Source: Isoetes taiwanensis (Eukaryota > Streptophyta > Lycopodiopsida > Isoetales > Isoetaceae). Taken from it: a DNA stretch of 64,000 nucleotides. Below are positions 9,975-21,800 of this stretch, one piece after another. Each line of letters opens with the position of its first letter. Position 1 is the stretch's first letter. Location of the stretch: positions 6,596,323 through 6,660,322 of the forward strand of contig JAJEKV010000060.1 of the NCBI GenBank assembly GCA_021234155.1, given 5' to 3'. Position numbers and translations under genes: made by a program. The notes beneath the pieces are model-generated. The model saw nothing but the letters and a program-made list of their open reading frames with translations. It was not told the origin of the DNA and searched no databases.

Positions 9975-11509
9975 TGTGACATTCCAGCACAGTATACGGT
10001 CCCAGGACGCATACTGTACTGCCTCGTCACGCGTACACGCCACCCCGACTGACGTGTACGCCGATGTGAGCCAGGTGGGTAGCCCCTAGGGGGCAACTTG
10101 CTAGGTATGTGCATTTATTATTAATGTGCACATTTACCAATGTGCACATTAATGTGGGCACACCTTTCCATGTAGCACATTTTGCCACCTAGCCATTAAA
10201 GGCAAGTGGGCCCATTTCCAATTATCCCACATGCCTAAACCCCCTTGTCTATTTAGGAGGGGAAACCCTAACTTGCCCAATTTCGTTTCTAGGGTTTTAG
10301 AGCTCTGTTTTGGCTGCCCCAAGGGTCAAAACCGCCTCCCAGACTCTGTCTGAGAGAATTGCACCATTAGTTTCCCTTGATTCGAGCATTTCAGCAGGAT
10401 GGTCGAACTCAGGTCAGGAGGAGGAACTCAAGGATCAGGTATTTCGCCAATTTAATAGCCTAAACCATCTTCTAGTCATTGAATAAGTAGGTTTAGCCTA
10501 TTAAATTGCCCATAGCAGCCTTCTAGATCTCTAGATACCAGACTCTAACTAAAGAACCTAATTCAATGATATAGATTAGATATAGTTCTTTAGTTCTTCT
10601 GTGATGTATATGCTATGAACTCCTTGTATTGGGAAGGGGGGTAGAGACCTAAAGCTTGGTAGTAGATGCTCCTAGATTAGCCTCTCTAGCACACTATAGA
10701 TTCGGCCTATGTACAAGAACCACGCTGGGTTGTGGGTGGAAGGGCCAGACTGGCTAAGAAGGAGGTTCGTGTTCTGACTCTTGAACGATCCCTCTGGTGT
10801 GTAAGGCCTACCGGGGATCATTGTGACTAGGTCTAATGGCTTGCCACTGAGTGCGGGCAAGGCATGGGCTCGACACCCGTGGAGTGGGGTTCACTTTCTA
10901 GTGGGTTGAGTCGAATAAGGGCAGTGGCCCTCTAGTCACCTTGAGTCAGCATGTAGATCTCTGGAGGGAGTGATCCCTACCTGCCCAATCGGGACTGGGA
11001 AGATGCAACCCAGGAATAGCCCCTTTGGCTATGCACCCGGCGGGCTACAGTCAGGTCCCAACACTTTTTAGCCTACTCTGCAAAGTGTGCACAGGAGGGG
11101 CGGATGGAGTGGACAACCCTATGCCATGTTCTTATGCCAGCCAAATCCATTGCCATGAATTCTGTCTGCAATGAACTCTGGGGACCCAAGCCGTCAGTCA
11201 TCTTCTCGAGTCTGAGCCTTGGGTAGGACTCCTATGTATGATGCTGATCATTGTCTATGCAGATGTTGATGCACCACCCTTCGAGGTGGATATGTGATTA
11301 TGTTGTATACTGACATGTATGTTTACGCTTCCGTAGCTAGGTAGGCCCTGAGGGAGACGGGGTAAAATGACCCCTTCACTCTTCCCACTGAGGACCCAGT
11401 ACGGTCGCAGTGACATGTGAAGGGCCCTGTATCAGTGTGGAGCTGGTATGGGGGATGAACTCCTGTTTGTGTACGGTGCGGGCACCGTATACGAGTAGGG
11501 GACGTCGCA
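9975..11509 (+). repeat. 3' LTR of copy A
   Basis: It starts TGTGACATTCCAGCA and ends GACGTCGCA, with the TG...CA termini of LTRs. It matches both copy B LTRs over its length, including the blocks around 10080-10330 (GGGGGCAACTTGC…), 10440-10660 and 11100-11500. The TATA-like box (TCTATTTAG at ~10248) is weaker than TCTATATAG in copy B. Its 1535 bp compares with about 1640-1660 bp in copy B. Small ORFs inside are not genes. Confidence 0.92.
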
Positions 11510-12235
11510 AGACATCTCATCAAATGTGTTTACGTTTTACTTCATTATTGATCAAATGGCAAATACATTCTCTTTATTGAAAAAAAATGGTGCATGAAGC
11601 TTCATAGACAAAGTTGTATCACACTTTTACAATACATTTGCTTAGTATCAGATGGAATGCTCTGCAATAACCTAGAGCATGCAAGCTAATGGACAAGACA
11701 AGTCACTTCCACACTCATCACATCTCCACTCTCCTGCAACAAAAGAATAACTATCCATATTACTTGTCGTGGTAACACTATGGCACTGATCCTTAGCAGG
11801 GCGTCTTGTTAATTTTTAAAACCACATTTTGGAATGATTTGATAAGATTTATATTGGCATATCTAAGAAGCTTCTTAGCTTAAGAGTACTACTATTGACA
11901 CCCAAGTTTTATGGTGAGAAGATGATTTGCTGGGGTTGTTTGAGTTTCCGTTGCAAGCCACATGGATTTGTATGACTAAAACTTTCTCATAAAAGATTTA
12001 GGAGATTGGAAATAGGAGGTTAGCATCTTTGTCTTGCCCTCGAATGGCTAGAACGTGAGTCTGAAAAGTGGCAAGTTCTATCTCCATAATTATCAACTTC
12101 TCCTTTCACCTCTTAGCTAAAAGAATTTTGCATTTGATAACAAATGTGCATATTTGACAAAGGCCAATCAAGTTTCCTATTTAAAGCTTAAAATATTCAG
12201 CATGAATATGTGTCTATTGATCTACATGTTGCAGC
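11510..12235. other. Intergenic, no gene seen
   Basis: AT-rich sequence between the 3' LTR of copy A and a decayed LINE. I see no coding signal, RNA gene or repeat. Confidence 0.6.
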
Positions 12236-12239
12236 CCCG

Positions 12240-14080
12240 GAAAATGTCATTTATGGTTTTACCTGTGTGTGGTAGTGCTCTGTTTTGGGCTTTGCAAGAG
12301 TGGGCGCATCCCAGAGAGAGGCAGCAAAGCATGCATTCAAATGCAGCTCCTGCTCTGCGATATCCGACATATCCACAATGCGTTGATAGTCTATGGACCA
12401 TCTGCGAACCATCCCCTACAATGCTCTTGCCATACTCTCTTCAGACGTTGTGGCCCTTGTGCCAATAACAGAGCCCGGGGAGGAAGATGTTGTGCATCCA
12501 TTTCGTCAACCTTATGGAAATACGCAAGGTGCTGCAAGATAGTGAATCGTCATAGGGCCAAAAGCTAGTCTCATACAAACAAAATTGGATAAGGCACGGT
12601 GTCCTTGACGCTTAGATCAGAGGTCGGGGAAAGCCTTCTCGCACCCTCTCTAGCTTATCGTAGTACCCGCGCTAATCGGGCTGCCCCTGACCTCTACCCC
12701 ATACTGGCCGATCGGTTCCACGTGCTTTGCGGAACAAGTGTGGGTTTGCGTGCCCAATCGCAGATCTATTCTCAGGCGGCCTATTCTCGCATTGATACGA
12801 GGACTTTCCATCCGCACGACCCCTTCTTTCTACCACGTCATCCCATAGCATGTTAGCAGAGAAATCGATTCCCGTGATACTTAAAGGTCCTTACAACTTC
12901 CATACTTTGTCCCTCAGAATAGAAGTATGGGAGATCATGCTTCATGATTGAACATGATTGGCAGCAGCTTGGTTTTATTTGGTTGACTGTCATTCCCGCT
13001 TATGTCACAGAAATTGACTGAGAGCATCCAAATGTTCCCTGCATACTCCCGTCAGATATGGGATAATAAGCCAGCATTGTGCGCTTTAGCAACCGTTTTA
13101 TCAGTATATGCCTCGCAGCCGCGGGCCACCACCTCCATGTTCTTGCATCCAGGTCTCCAACTTGTCAATATAGAGTCCAAAAGCGTTGGAGATAACGGGC
13201 ATCCACGTTTAACACCTATGGTGCCGCGTGCACCCGGTGGTGGTCTTGACGCAAAAGTGGCATATATTCGTCATACGTAGGTAGATGGCATTCGCGCAAA
13301 TCCCGGTGGGGACATGTAGCTCCCTGCAAGCGTTGCCACAACAGGTCCCGAGGGACCGTATCATATGCCGTCTTAAAATCCACTAAACAACAATACAGGT
13401 CACGTCGTGCATTGCGGCTAGCTTCCAAAAGGATTCTAAGAGAAAATATGATCACTCGTGGAGTGGACAAGGCGTAAACCGTTTCGGCCAAGCGCGACGC
13501 ACTCGATTTCCTCAGCCCATTCGCGTTAACTTCTTCTCCAGCACCCCTGCTAGAAGTTTTGCGAGTAACGGGCTCACCATGATCATATGGTAGTTGGTGG
13601 AGTCATCCCTGCTTCCCGTCTTATGAATAGGGGTGACCTTGCTAACCATCCATTTCTATGGGAGGCCCTCTCTGATGGCCTGATTGATTATCCATGTCAA
13701 AGGTCCGAGCAAAGCTGGCCCACCCCATTTCAACAGCTCGGCCTGAAGTCCCTGCAAGTCCTTTGCTTTACCATTAGCAAGATGCCTAAGACCCTGGTGG
13801 ATGTCTGCCTCTGAGAGCTGTAGTGTTTCTCCTAGTTGATCTGGCACGTCAGCAATTGTTCCTGGGGGGTCATACAACTCACTGGTCTGCGGTAACATTT
13901 CCAGGTGGTTGATGCAGGGGGAAAGGCAACTTCCATCGGGTGAACAAGGCGCAGGGCTGGGTATGGGTAGCAGAGCCAACCAAAGTCGAAGAACGGGGCG
14001 GCTTGGGTGATGACCACAGGGACGCGGAGTTAGTTCCCCGCGCCCGGGGGACGATAGAGAACAACTGGAAAACAACCCTG
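12240..14080 (-). pseudogene. Decayed LINE (non-LTR retrotransposon) reverse transcriptase, minus strand
   Basis: Reading from 14080 down, fragments of a LINE RT appear in order but in several frames: LSEADIHQGLRHLANGKAKD then GLQAELLKWGG; VTPIHKTGS; LYCCLVDFKTAYDTVPRDLL (the RT Asp motif); GVKRGCPLSPTLLDS; and finally LNACFAASLWDAPTLAKPK. The last segment matches LNGRFSQKIWDAVTLAQVK in the LINE at 17.9-18.9 kb, so both belong to one family. The copy stops about 60 residues after that point, so the 3' end is missing. Stops and frameshifts throughout show it is dead. Confidence 0.8.
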
Positions 14081-14238
14081 CAACAACGTAGAAGAGATCT
14101 TATATTATAATGTTATACCGTAATTCTTGGATTGGATCAAGCCCTAATTTGAATGATCGAGATCATCTGAGTGCATCCGAAGGCTGAGATTTATTGCACG
14201 ACTTACCACCACCATGATTGGTCGTACTTTAATCTCTT

Positions 14239-15880
14239 AAGGGGAAGGGGTAAAGGAAAAAAGGGGGAAAGGAAAAGGGAAGAGACAAGAGAGAATGTGA
14301 AGAGCAAAAAGGCACGAGAAAAGGGAGAAAAGCAAAGGGAAAAGGGTAGGGATAAGAGAAGAGAAAAAGGCATGAAAAAATGAAAAGGGGAGGGGGAAAA
14401 GGTACTTGGGGAAAGGGCACGAGGGAAAAGGGAAGAGGTAAAGGTAAAGGGAAGAGGAAAGGGCACGAGAAAAAAAGGAAGAAGGAAAGATTGAAGAAAG
14501 GGGAAAAGGGAGGAGGAAAAAAGCATGGAAAAAGAGTAGAAAAAAAGGGCATGGGAAAAGGGAGAAAAAGAGAAGTGTTGAAGAAAGAGGAAAAAGGAAG
14601 GAAAAAATGGCATAGGAAAAGGAAAAGGAAAAGGAAAAGGAAAAGGAAAAGGAAAAGGAAAAGGAAAAGGAAAAGGAAAAAGAGAGAGGGAAATGGAAGG
14701 AAAAAAGTGCATCGAGAAAAGGGGAAGAGTAAAAGGTTGGGAAAATGAGGAAGAGGGAAGGGAAAAGGGAGAACAAGAAAAGGATGGGGAGAAGGGAAGA
14801 AATAAGGAAAAGTGAGAAGAAAGAAAAAGGAAAGGGAACCTGAACAAAAGGCATGAGAAAAAGGGAAAAAGGTAAACAAGAAAAGGGAAAGGGGAAATGA
14901 CATGAGATAAAAGGGAAGAGGAAAATGGCAGAGAAATAGAAAAAAGAAAAGGAAAAAAAAAAGGGGGAAGAGAGAAAGGGTGGGGAAAAGAGAAAAATGA
15001 GTATATGAAAATAAGAAAAGAAAATAAATGTGGAAGGGCATGGGAAAGGGGAAAAGGAAAGGAAGGAAAAAGGGCACGAGGAAAGGATTGGGAAAGGAGG
15101 AAAACAGAAAAAAATCCATTAGGAAAGGGAAAAGGAAGGGAAGTGGAGGAGCAGAGGGAAAAGTGGGAAGAAAACATGGGAAAAGGAAAAGAGAAAGGAA
15201 AAAGGAAGGGGGAAAAGAAGAAAAAATCACACGGGAAAAAGAGAAGTCGGAAAGGGTGGGAAAAGGAGGAAAAGGAAAGCACAGGAAAAATAGAAAGAAG
15301 AAAGGGGTGGAAAAAATGGGAAGGGAAAAAGGGCGTAAGAGAAGAGAAATGGAAAAGAAAAAAGGAGGGAAAAGAGGAAAAGGGGGAGAGGGCACGGGAA
15401 AAAGGAAAAAAGGAAAAGGGAAGAGAAAAAAGGAACATAGAAAAGGGAAAGGGAGAAAGGGTGAGGAGATGGGAAAAGGGAAGGTAAAAAGGGCATGGAA
15501 AACGGGAGGGGGAAAAAAAAAGGGAGGAGAAAAGGGCACCCAAAAAAAGGAAGAGTGAAAGGCTGGGAAATGGAGGAAAAGATAAGGGAAAATAGGTATG
15601 GAAAAAAAAGCAAAAGACTAAAAGATTGAGGAAAAGGGAAGGCATGGAAAAAGGGTGTGGAAAAGAGAAGGCATGGAAGAAGGTGAAGTGAAAGGGAGAA
15701 GGGCATGGAAAAAAAAGAAGAAGGAAAGGGTGGGGCAAGGAGGAAAAGGAAAGGGAAAAAAAGGAAGGAAAGGGGTGGGGAAACAAGGAAACATATGCAA
15801 AAAAAAACAGGAAAAAAACTGAAAAGAAAAAAAAAAGTGTATAGAAAATAAGAAAAGGTGAAATACGGGATAGAGCAAAA
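14239..15880 (+). repeat. 1.6-kb homopurine tract with degenerate GGGCAYGRGAAAAGG boxes
   Basis: The plus strand is almost pure A/G for about 1.64 kb. Pyrimidines occur mostly in a recurring box of the form GGGCATGGGAAAAGG or GGCACGAGAAAAGG, seen more than 20 times at roughly 30-100-base spacing (for example near 14417, 14461, 14548, 15036, 15071, 15389, 15490, 15703). This suggests a decayed minisatellite. A purer (GGAAAA)n run lies at about 14614-14680. The long Phe/Ser/Pro frames on the minus strand are a by-product of composition. Confidence 0.85.
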
Positions 15881-15959
15881 GGGAAAGGTACAGGGCTTAT
15901 CTCCCTGCAGCCCAAAACATTTACAGGCTCTCAACTTATGCCCAGCAACGCTGGATACC

Positions 15960-16353
15960 ATTACTAGTAGATACATAGATAGATAGATTTCTAACATCCA
16001 TGGTGACCAAATTGACCATGGGACTCAAACAACAAAAGGGGCATGGAATATCAAAATGTATAAAGAAAAAGATTAAATAGAAAAAGATAATGTTAATGCT
16101 AATGCCGATTTTGTGCTACTTGAATTATCTTGACATAGTCAGTCCAAGGATTGGACGGCCATTGATCTAGAAGGATTGTTGCGCCTCTCATGTACACTGC
16201 CCATTTCCTTGCTCTGACGTTGCAAAGCTCCTCCTTATGGTTACACAATTGAAGAGGAGAGAGGTCCTCTTGTATAGAAAAACTAGTCCCTCTGAGATGG
16301 TTACCATGTTGAACAATATATAAGTGGCTGAGAGCATCATGAAACCGAACCAA
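15960..16353 (-). pseudogene. Possible LINE 3' fragment with GATA-type tail
   Basis: GATAGATAGATTTC followed by CATCCATGGTGACC and GACCATGGGACTC (15970-16027) resembles the LINE 3' end at 17773-17830 (TTAACGTCCACGGAGACC, GGTCATGGGACCC), in the same orientation. Upstream on the minus strand a short frame (16353-16099) contains ARKWAVYMRGATILLDQWP, which could be the C-terminal end of a non-LTR element protein. Weak evidence. Confidence 0.35.
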
Positions 16354-16379
16354 AAGAAAGGATCCAACTCAAAATAGTT

Positions 16380-17765
16380 AGAGAATTAACTCAGCCATAA
16401 TAAGCAAAAAAAGAATAGGATTATCCATTCTCTAATGCATAAGGATAAATTAAAGTTCATGCAAGATGTGATAGACATTACCAACTAGAAAACACATTGC
16501 CAAATTGTTAAGGCAAAATAATCATGGTGATTGTACTCTTGAAATAGCAAATGGCAATTAAAATAAGAGAAAAATTAACAAGTACTAGATGCAAAGCCTA
16601 GTTTCTCTCTAGAATGGAGGAAATTACTGCATGTGGGAAATAAATATTCCTCTACAACAAATATTCCTTTACTGCAATTATGCACTAGGAGTAAAGAATA
16701 TTATTGAATGTCATGGGTGTAGTTGTTTGATTCTTATCATTTATGCAAACTATTTTTGGGTTGCCCCTTTATGTGGGTTTGTGGCATATTTCAGGTATAT
16801 ACCAGTTTATGCCCAAAATATGCCAATGACTGCTAAAAACCCATCATTGGGTGTAAATTGGCGGTCATTTCTGTTGATTGGCAGCACTTCTGGAAACCGG
16901 CTAACCGGTGTACTTGCCACCAAAACCTTGCTGCTATGGTGCTCCCGTTTATGGTATTGAGGCAGTCATAGATTTACGTTAGGGTTATTTGGCCACTTGC
17001 ACAATATCTCTTAGGGTTTCAGAGCGTTTTTGGAAAATCGTAGTGAGGTTGGCGCTGGAGCTTTTATTTGCAGCTTGGAGCTGGAGCATTCATGGAGGTT
17101 GGAGCTGGAGCTTGGAGCTCTGGCAAATTACATCGGGAGTTCTTCTTCTTTCAGTCTCACAGTGATCAGAACCTAAACCCAGTTTTGAACCATCATGCTT
17201 CATTTCTGCCCAACCGATCTCCGGACAGGCAAATGCTTATTTTGTGCCCTCTGTGGCCGTTTTTTATTGCATGCCATTAACGGATTCCAACCATGTTGAA
17301 TATGCTCTCATTTTGTTTTTATGCATGCAGAAGCATCATGCCTTAAATCCATTTTCAAAAGGTTTTGTTGAAGAGTTCAATAGCTCTTGATCTATTTACC
17401 AATGATCTGCAACACCAAGGATCTACGGATCTATTGCTTAGGTATGTTTCTTACATCGGTTCTGTCTGGCACAAAGCGGTCTGTCATTAGACTACTATTG
17501 CTGCTTTGGAAGTTACACAGTGCGAATATCTTTTTTCTTATACCTTAGGATCTAACCATCTCTTTTCTAGCTAGTTATTGTGCATATGCAAAGGACATGG
17601 AAAACAAGCTCTGATGAACCAATGCATGCTGAAAGTGGATACTGGCGACCTAAAGCAGATGGAAGCATTGATGTTGTCATTTCACATAGTACAGGGTTAG
17701 TTCAGGTTTGAACTGGACGAGGACCATTCTGACTGCACAACTCTCGGAAGCATTGACAAAAGGTC
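16380..17765. other. Intergenic, no gene seen
   Basis: AT-rich, with a short GGAGCTGGAGC repeat around 17055-17120. The phrases GTTAGGGTTATTTGG and TCTTAGGGTTTCAGAG near 16978-17025 resemble plant LTR leader text, so an old LTR fragment is possible but not shown. Confidence 0.4.
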
Positions 17766-17772
17766 TTAGGAA

Positions 17773-18890
17773 TAGAATAGAATAGTTTTTTTAACGTCCA
17801 CGGAGACCAATAGGTCATGGGACCCATACAATGGGCTAGTACAATCATTACTACTAGGATTAAAAAACCCCTGCCTCGAAAGGTTTTCAAGGGAAAAACC
17901 TTTGCAGTAATGATGATACTAGACAAGCTTAGATAATGACTACTGAGGGCTCAGTAATTGCAGACGTTTATCTAGAACCTCAAGTATGTATAATGCCAAG
18001 TCATGCACAGATGGTGCGCTGAGAAGTTGTGGAAGCGTGGAATGGAATGCTAAGGTCAAAAAATGATTCCGGACTATCTCAAAAGCAGGGCAACTCAGAA
18101 GAGTATGGCTTTCATCTTCAATAACCTGTAACTGGCAACAGGCACATAGTGTCGCTTCTCGCGGCAATTGTGGCTGCTCCCATCTACCTGTCTCCATCCG
18201 TAGCCTGTGGGACCCCGTGCGAATTGATGCAATAGCTACAAGCTTGTTCCTGGACAATGAAGCAAGCAAATAAGCTTGGGGCCCTGGTGCCAAAGTGGGA
18301 TTTATGTGTGCATGATAATGACCAGTTTTCACTTGGGCCAAAGTAACTGCGTCCCATATCTTTTGAGAAAAACGACCATTAAGATATTGTTGCAAAAGCT
18401 CAGGATCAGAACTGGAAAGCAGCAGGCAGTGCTCTGGTTGCATAGCCCAATGGGCAAACCATGTAGTGCAATGCTCTTTCCAACATCTTCAGCCATGGCA
18501 AGTGCAAGAACAGGATACCTAACATCATCCATGTAGTGCACCTTGCAGATATAGTGGAGATGGCGCTTCATGGCAGAATGTTGAAGAGGCCAAAAACATG
18601 TCTCTTGTAAAAGAATAGCATAGGGCACCGTTGTTTTAACTCCAAGGCTGTAAGTGAGAAAGGACTTTTGCACCCGCTCCAAGCTCTCCCAAGCACTAGC
18701 ACTAATGGCAGGCTCCCACACTTCGGAACCATACAATAAAACAGGCTCTACCAACGCCTGAAACAAGTGGGCTTTCCGTGGCCAATCATGAATTTCTGCG
18801 CGAAAACAATTGTTTTGCATGGCATAGAGTGCTCTCCATCCAGCAGCCACCCGCTTGGTAATACACTGTTCCCAAAGTGTGTTCTTACAG
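17773..18890 (-). pseudogene. 5'-truncated LINE copy, minus strand, with CCHC-type C-terminus
   Basis: Reading from 18890 down: TLWEQCITKRVAAGWRALYA, then ALVEPVLLYGSEVWEPA (a segment typical of LINE RT C-termini), then after a frameshift LNGRFSQKIWDAVTLAQVK and a zinc-binding end with CACCQLQV, H and C (CxxC…H…C). The non-coding tail runs to an (ATTCT)-type microsatellite at 17768-17787 (GAATAGAATAGAATAG on the plus strand), used here in place of poly(A). The copy is 5'-truncated, as usual for LINEs, and frameshifted near 18400. Confidence 0.8.
17836..17922 (-). repeat. Hairpin with conserved 45-nt core inside the LINE 3' UTR
   Basis: CTAGTACAATCATTACT (17836-17852) pairs with AGTAATGATGATACTAG (17906-17922), 15 of 17 positions matching. 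The loop core GGATTAAAAAACCCC … GGTTTTC is shared with a second hairpin at 23733-23813 whose outer stem has a different sequence. Confidence 0.55.
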
Positions 18891-21800
18891 CTAATTGCAT
18901 TCTTCTGATTATGTTTGGTTGTTCCAGTTGTTATTCCAGTGTGTAGATATAAGTTTGGTCAAGTAACAAATTACTGTTTTATAAGAACTAATAGTGATTT
19001 TGACTGGAGCTTGTGAAGGCACCATGCCTAAGATATCTTATTCATAAGCAGACCCAAAGACCTCAATTTCAATTGTAGCATTAGTTGCATCATCTCTTCT
19101 AGCAACAGGGCCTTGTAACCATCTTATGGAACACCATGATTATGAAACTTTTCTTACTGGTATTGTGCAATCCCATTCAGTTCTGTCAAGTTCTTTATGC
19201 AAAACTCAACACATTATAGACTCATAAATGATTGCCTTCTATATTATAGCTATACATTCAAGCCCTTTGGGGAATTGCAATTTTCAATAAGTAGCTCTAT
19301 CAATACATTGCAACCTTCCCCATTAGCATCTGTAACTATGACCTTAACTGCACGGGAAACAACATAACGTTGCAAGCCAGCATCTGCCACATAGCTAAAA
19401 TCTACTTCTGGTGATGGCGTTTACATAATAAAAGAATTTTTACTCCTTGTTTCGAAGCTTTATGTAACTTGCATCTAATTATTGGAATCAAGCCTGGCAC
19501 CCAAAATTCTGAAAACGTCAAGATTGTCAATCTCATGTGCTATTTGTTGAATGTGCTAAGAATGTAGCATATCTATTATTTTTAAGATAAGAGATGCTGG
19601 AAAAAGACAATAGAATGTGCTAGAGCTGGAAAGTCATCATGGTTAAATGTCTAAAGCTTGTTTTTCTATTATTTGCTCCATGGGATTATCTGTTGAATAT
19701 CCATGCAGGAGTTTAATTTTTGTTTCAGTTTTAACTGGCAGGGAATGCACTGCAAATTGATCCAGCTTGATAAACACGCTGGGCTTAAGCTGAAGTAATT
19801 TATATTCTTGTACCGCCATGGGATGATGTTCGGAGCTCTGAAAAATGTCCAATGCGTGGAGGCCATGTGGAGTATCACAGTGGCCTATAAAAATACATGA
19901 GCTGCCTGAGCAAACGCCGTTACGAGTCTGAGACTCATGAAAGATCCAAGGCAATGTGGAAAATTCCAGAGGACACTAACAATTTCTACCCTTCTTATTG
20001 TACCTTCTTGTAGATTATTTATGCATTAGCTAGTTTAACTATGGCGAAACTAACAGTCAATGAGGCAGTTGTGTACTTTTATGTTGTGTTTTCTTTGCAA
20101 GAAGCTATGGTGACATTATAACTCAGTTCAGGAGAACATACAAAAATGGTTAATTGAACAATCGTCCTATTTTTCGTGCAGAGATCATAGGCCCTGCAAT
20201 TTACTTTGGAGCCAAGAAACTTATAACATTTGTTGCCAGAGACATCTGTAACAGAAAAATTGGGCATTGAAATAAGCTTCTTCATCACCAGGTTTACTAG
20301 GTTACCAGGTTTATTAGCTTGCTTTTGAGGATTTGGTCCACGAATATTTCCCAAAGCTAGGTGGGCATGTTATACTTTATAGCTATAGCTGGCAGACGCC
20401 TTTCTCTACAAGAAATTTGAACCAAATTTATTGTAATGTGCTAATCATATTGTTCTGATTGTCATTGAACCAGGCAAATCTTACTGCTATTTGCTTCAAA
20501 TTTCAAATAAAGAAATTTATGCTAGAGTACTTCCGGCCAAGTACTGTATTCTTGTTACTCTCTACAACAATATAGATGCTTTAGCTAGAGGGGCAATGGG
20601 GGTTTAGACATACACTGATCTACAATTTCATGTGTTTAATACACACTAAGCACAAAGAATTTTGAAACAAAATACAATCATACATGTCTAGTTATAATGT
20701 TGAATGTTGCATTTTTTTTTATCCTTAATGAGCATCTGTTATTAATGGATCAAATGGTCTGGCATCGATTTGGCTCAAATATGCTACATGCCTCTTCCAT
20801 GCTCCCAGGCTTTGCATATGTGTCAACAAGTGTATTCCATAAAGTAATATCTAAGGTTCTCCCCATCTTGAATAATATGACTATGTATGAACTTGCTTCA
20901 TGCAATGCAACCTATGCTGCCATATGCTTTTAAAAAGTGACTCTCTTGGATTGTACTCCCTCTTCCTTCATTTTCTTGAACAATTTAAGTGCATGTGGAT
21001 GATCTTGATTTCATGCATATTTATTGATCATTGCACCTTGAGAGACGACATCTCGACTTGCGAATCCATCAACGTCTGGTCTTCATGAAATTCTTCCACA
21101 TGACGGTTTATATGGCGCAATTATTATATGGATAGAAAAAGATACTTGGATCATCACACCCCAGGTAAAAATCCTTGATAATTTTTCTCTTTATTTTGGC
21201 TTGTCCTTTTTTTCCTTTTGTTTGGTTTGTGCTTTGATAAAAGTTTGTTCTTTAGCATTTCTCTAACATTTGTCACTACCATGCATCCATGTTTTGCCAT
21301 GCCTGCAATCGTGGCCACAAGTTGGTCATCCAAAGAAAATGTTTTGTGGCTTTGCCTCCTTATTGCTACGTTCTTGGATGTCCCAGCTCAATATACCTTC
21401 CTAAGCATTGAAGATCCAATGATCAACGAACCTTCTGGCATAGAACATAAAATGTTCACACGACATCTCATCATCAAACCAATTTTGCCATTAAGTCAAT
21501 TTTGCCATTCCACACATGACCTGTTTGACAAAAAATACATAGGTCAAAATCACACATCATACAAAAATGTCCACCATTTTAAGAACACTTCCAATTACTA
21601 ATCTTGCATGGAAATCTTGAACTCAAATATAGTCCATTCAAGCCTTAAGCAATGAAAATTTGTACCTTAAACCAACTAAAAAATTCAACAATGCCAATAT
21701 GTATTATGCTTTACAAAAAATATATTCTATTCTATTCTTAAAATAATAAGCGTATGTGTAAAGATCCACTCAACATTAAAAGTGACAAGGTACATATTAT

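Larger units (their letters stand above)
1..11509 (+). mobile_element. Ty3/Gypsy chromodomain retrotransposon carrying a histone H3 gene (copy A, 5' end outside window)
   Basis: Order seen on the plus strand: H3-like ORF, accessory ORF2, accessory ORF3, gag with a CCHC knuckle, aspartic protease, reverse transcriptase, RNase H, integrase, a second partial integrase core, chromodomain, a long 3' untranslated stretch, polypurine tract and 3' LTR. The PR-RT-RH-IN order and terminal chromodomain place it among Ty3/Gypsy chromoviruses. The 5' LTR and the start of the H3 gene lie left of the window. It is no longer functional: gag has an internal stop, pol has several frameshifts, the integrase is partly duplicated, and a 427-bp insertion separates gag from protease. 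The five bases after the 3' LTR (AGACA, 11510-11514) would be the target duplication; its partner lies outside the window. Confidence 0.95.

Noticed and set aside
14203-15915. 570- and 436-codon Phe/Ser/Pro-rich frames on the minus strand
   Set aside because: They arise from the homopurine tract, where stop codons are rare on the pyrimidine strand. Composition is extreme and there is no domain.
16631-16960. 109-codon plus-strand frame
   Set aside because: No domain, odd composition, no homologous copy in the window. Probably a chance frame in AT-rich or old LTR DNA.
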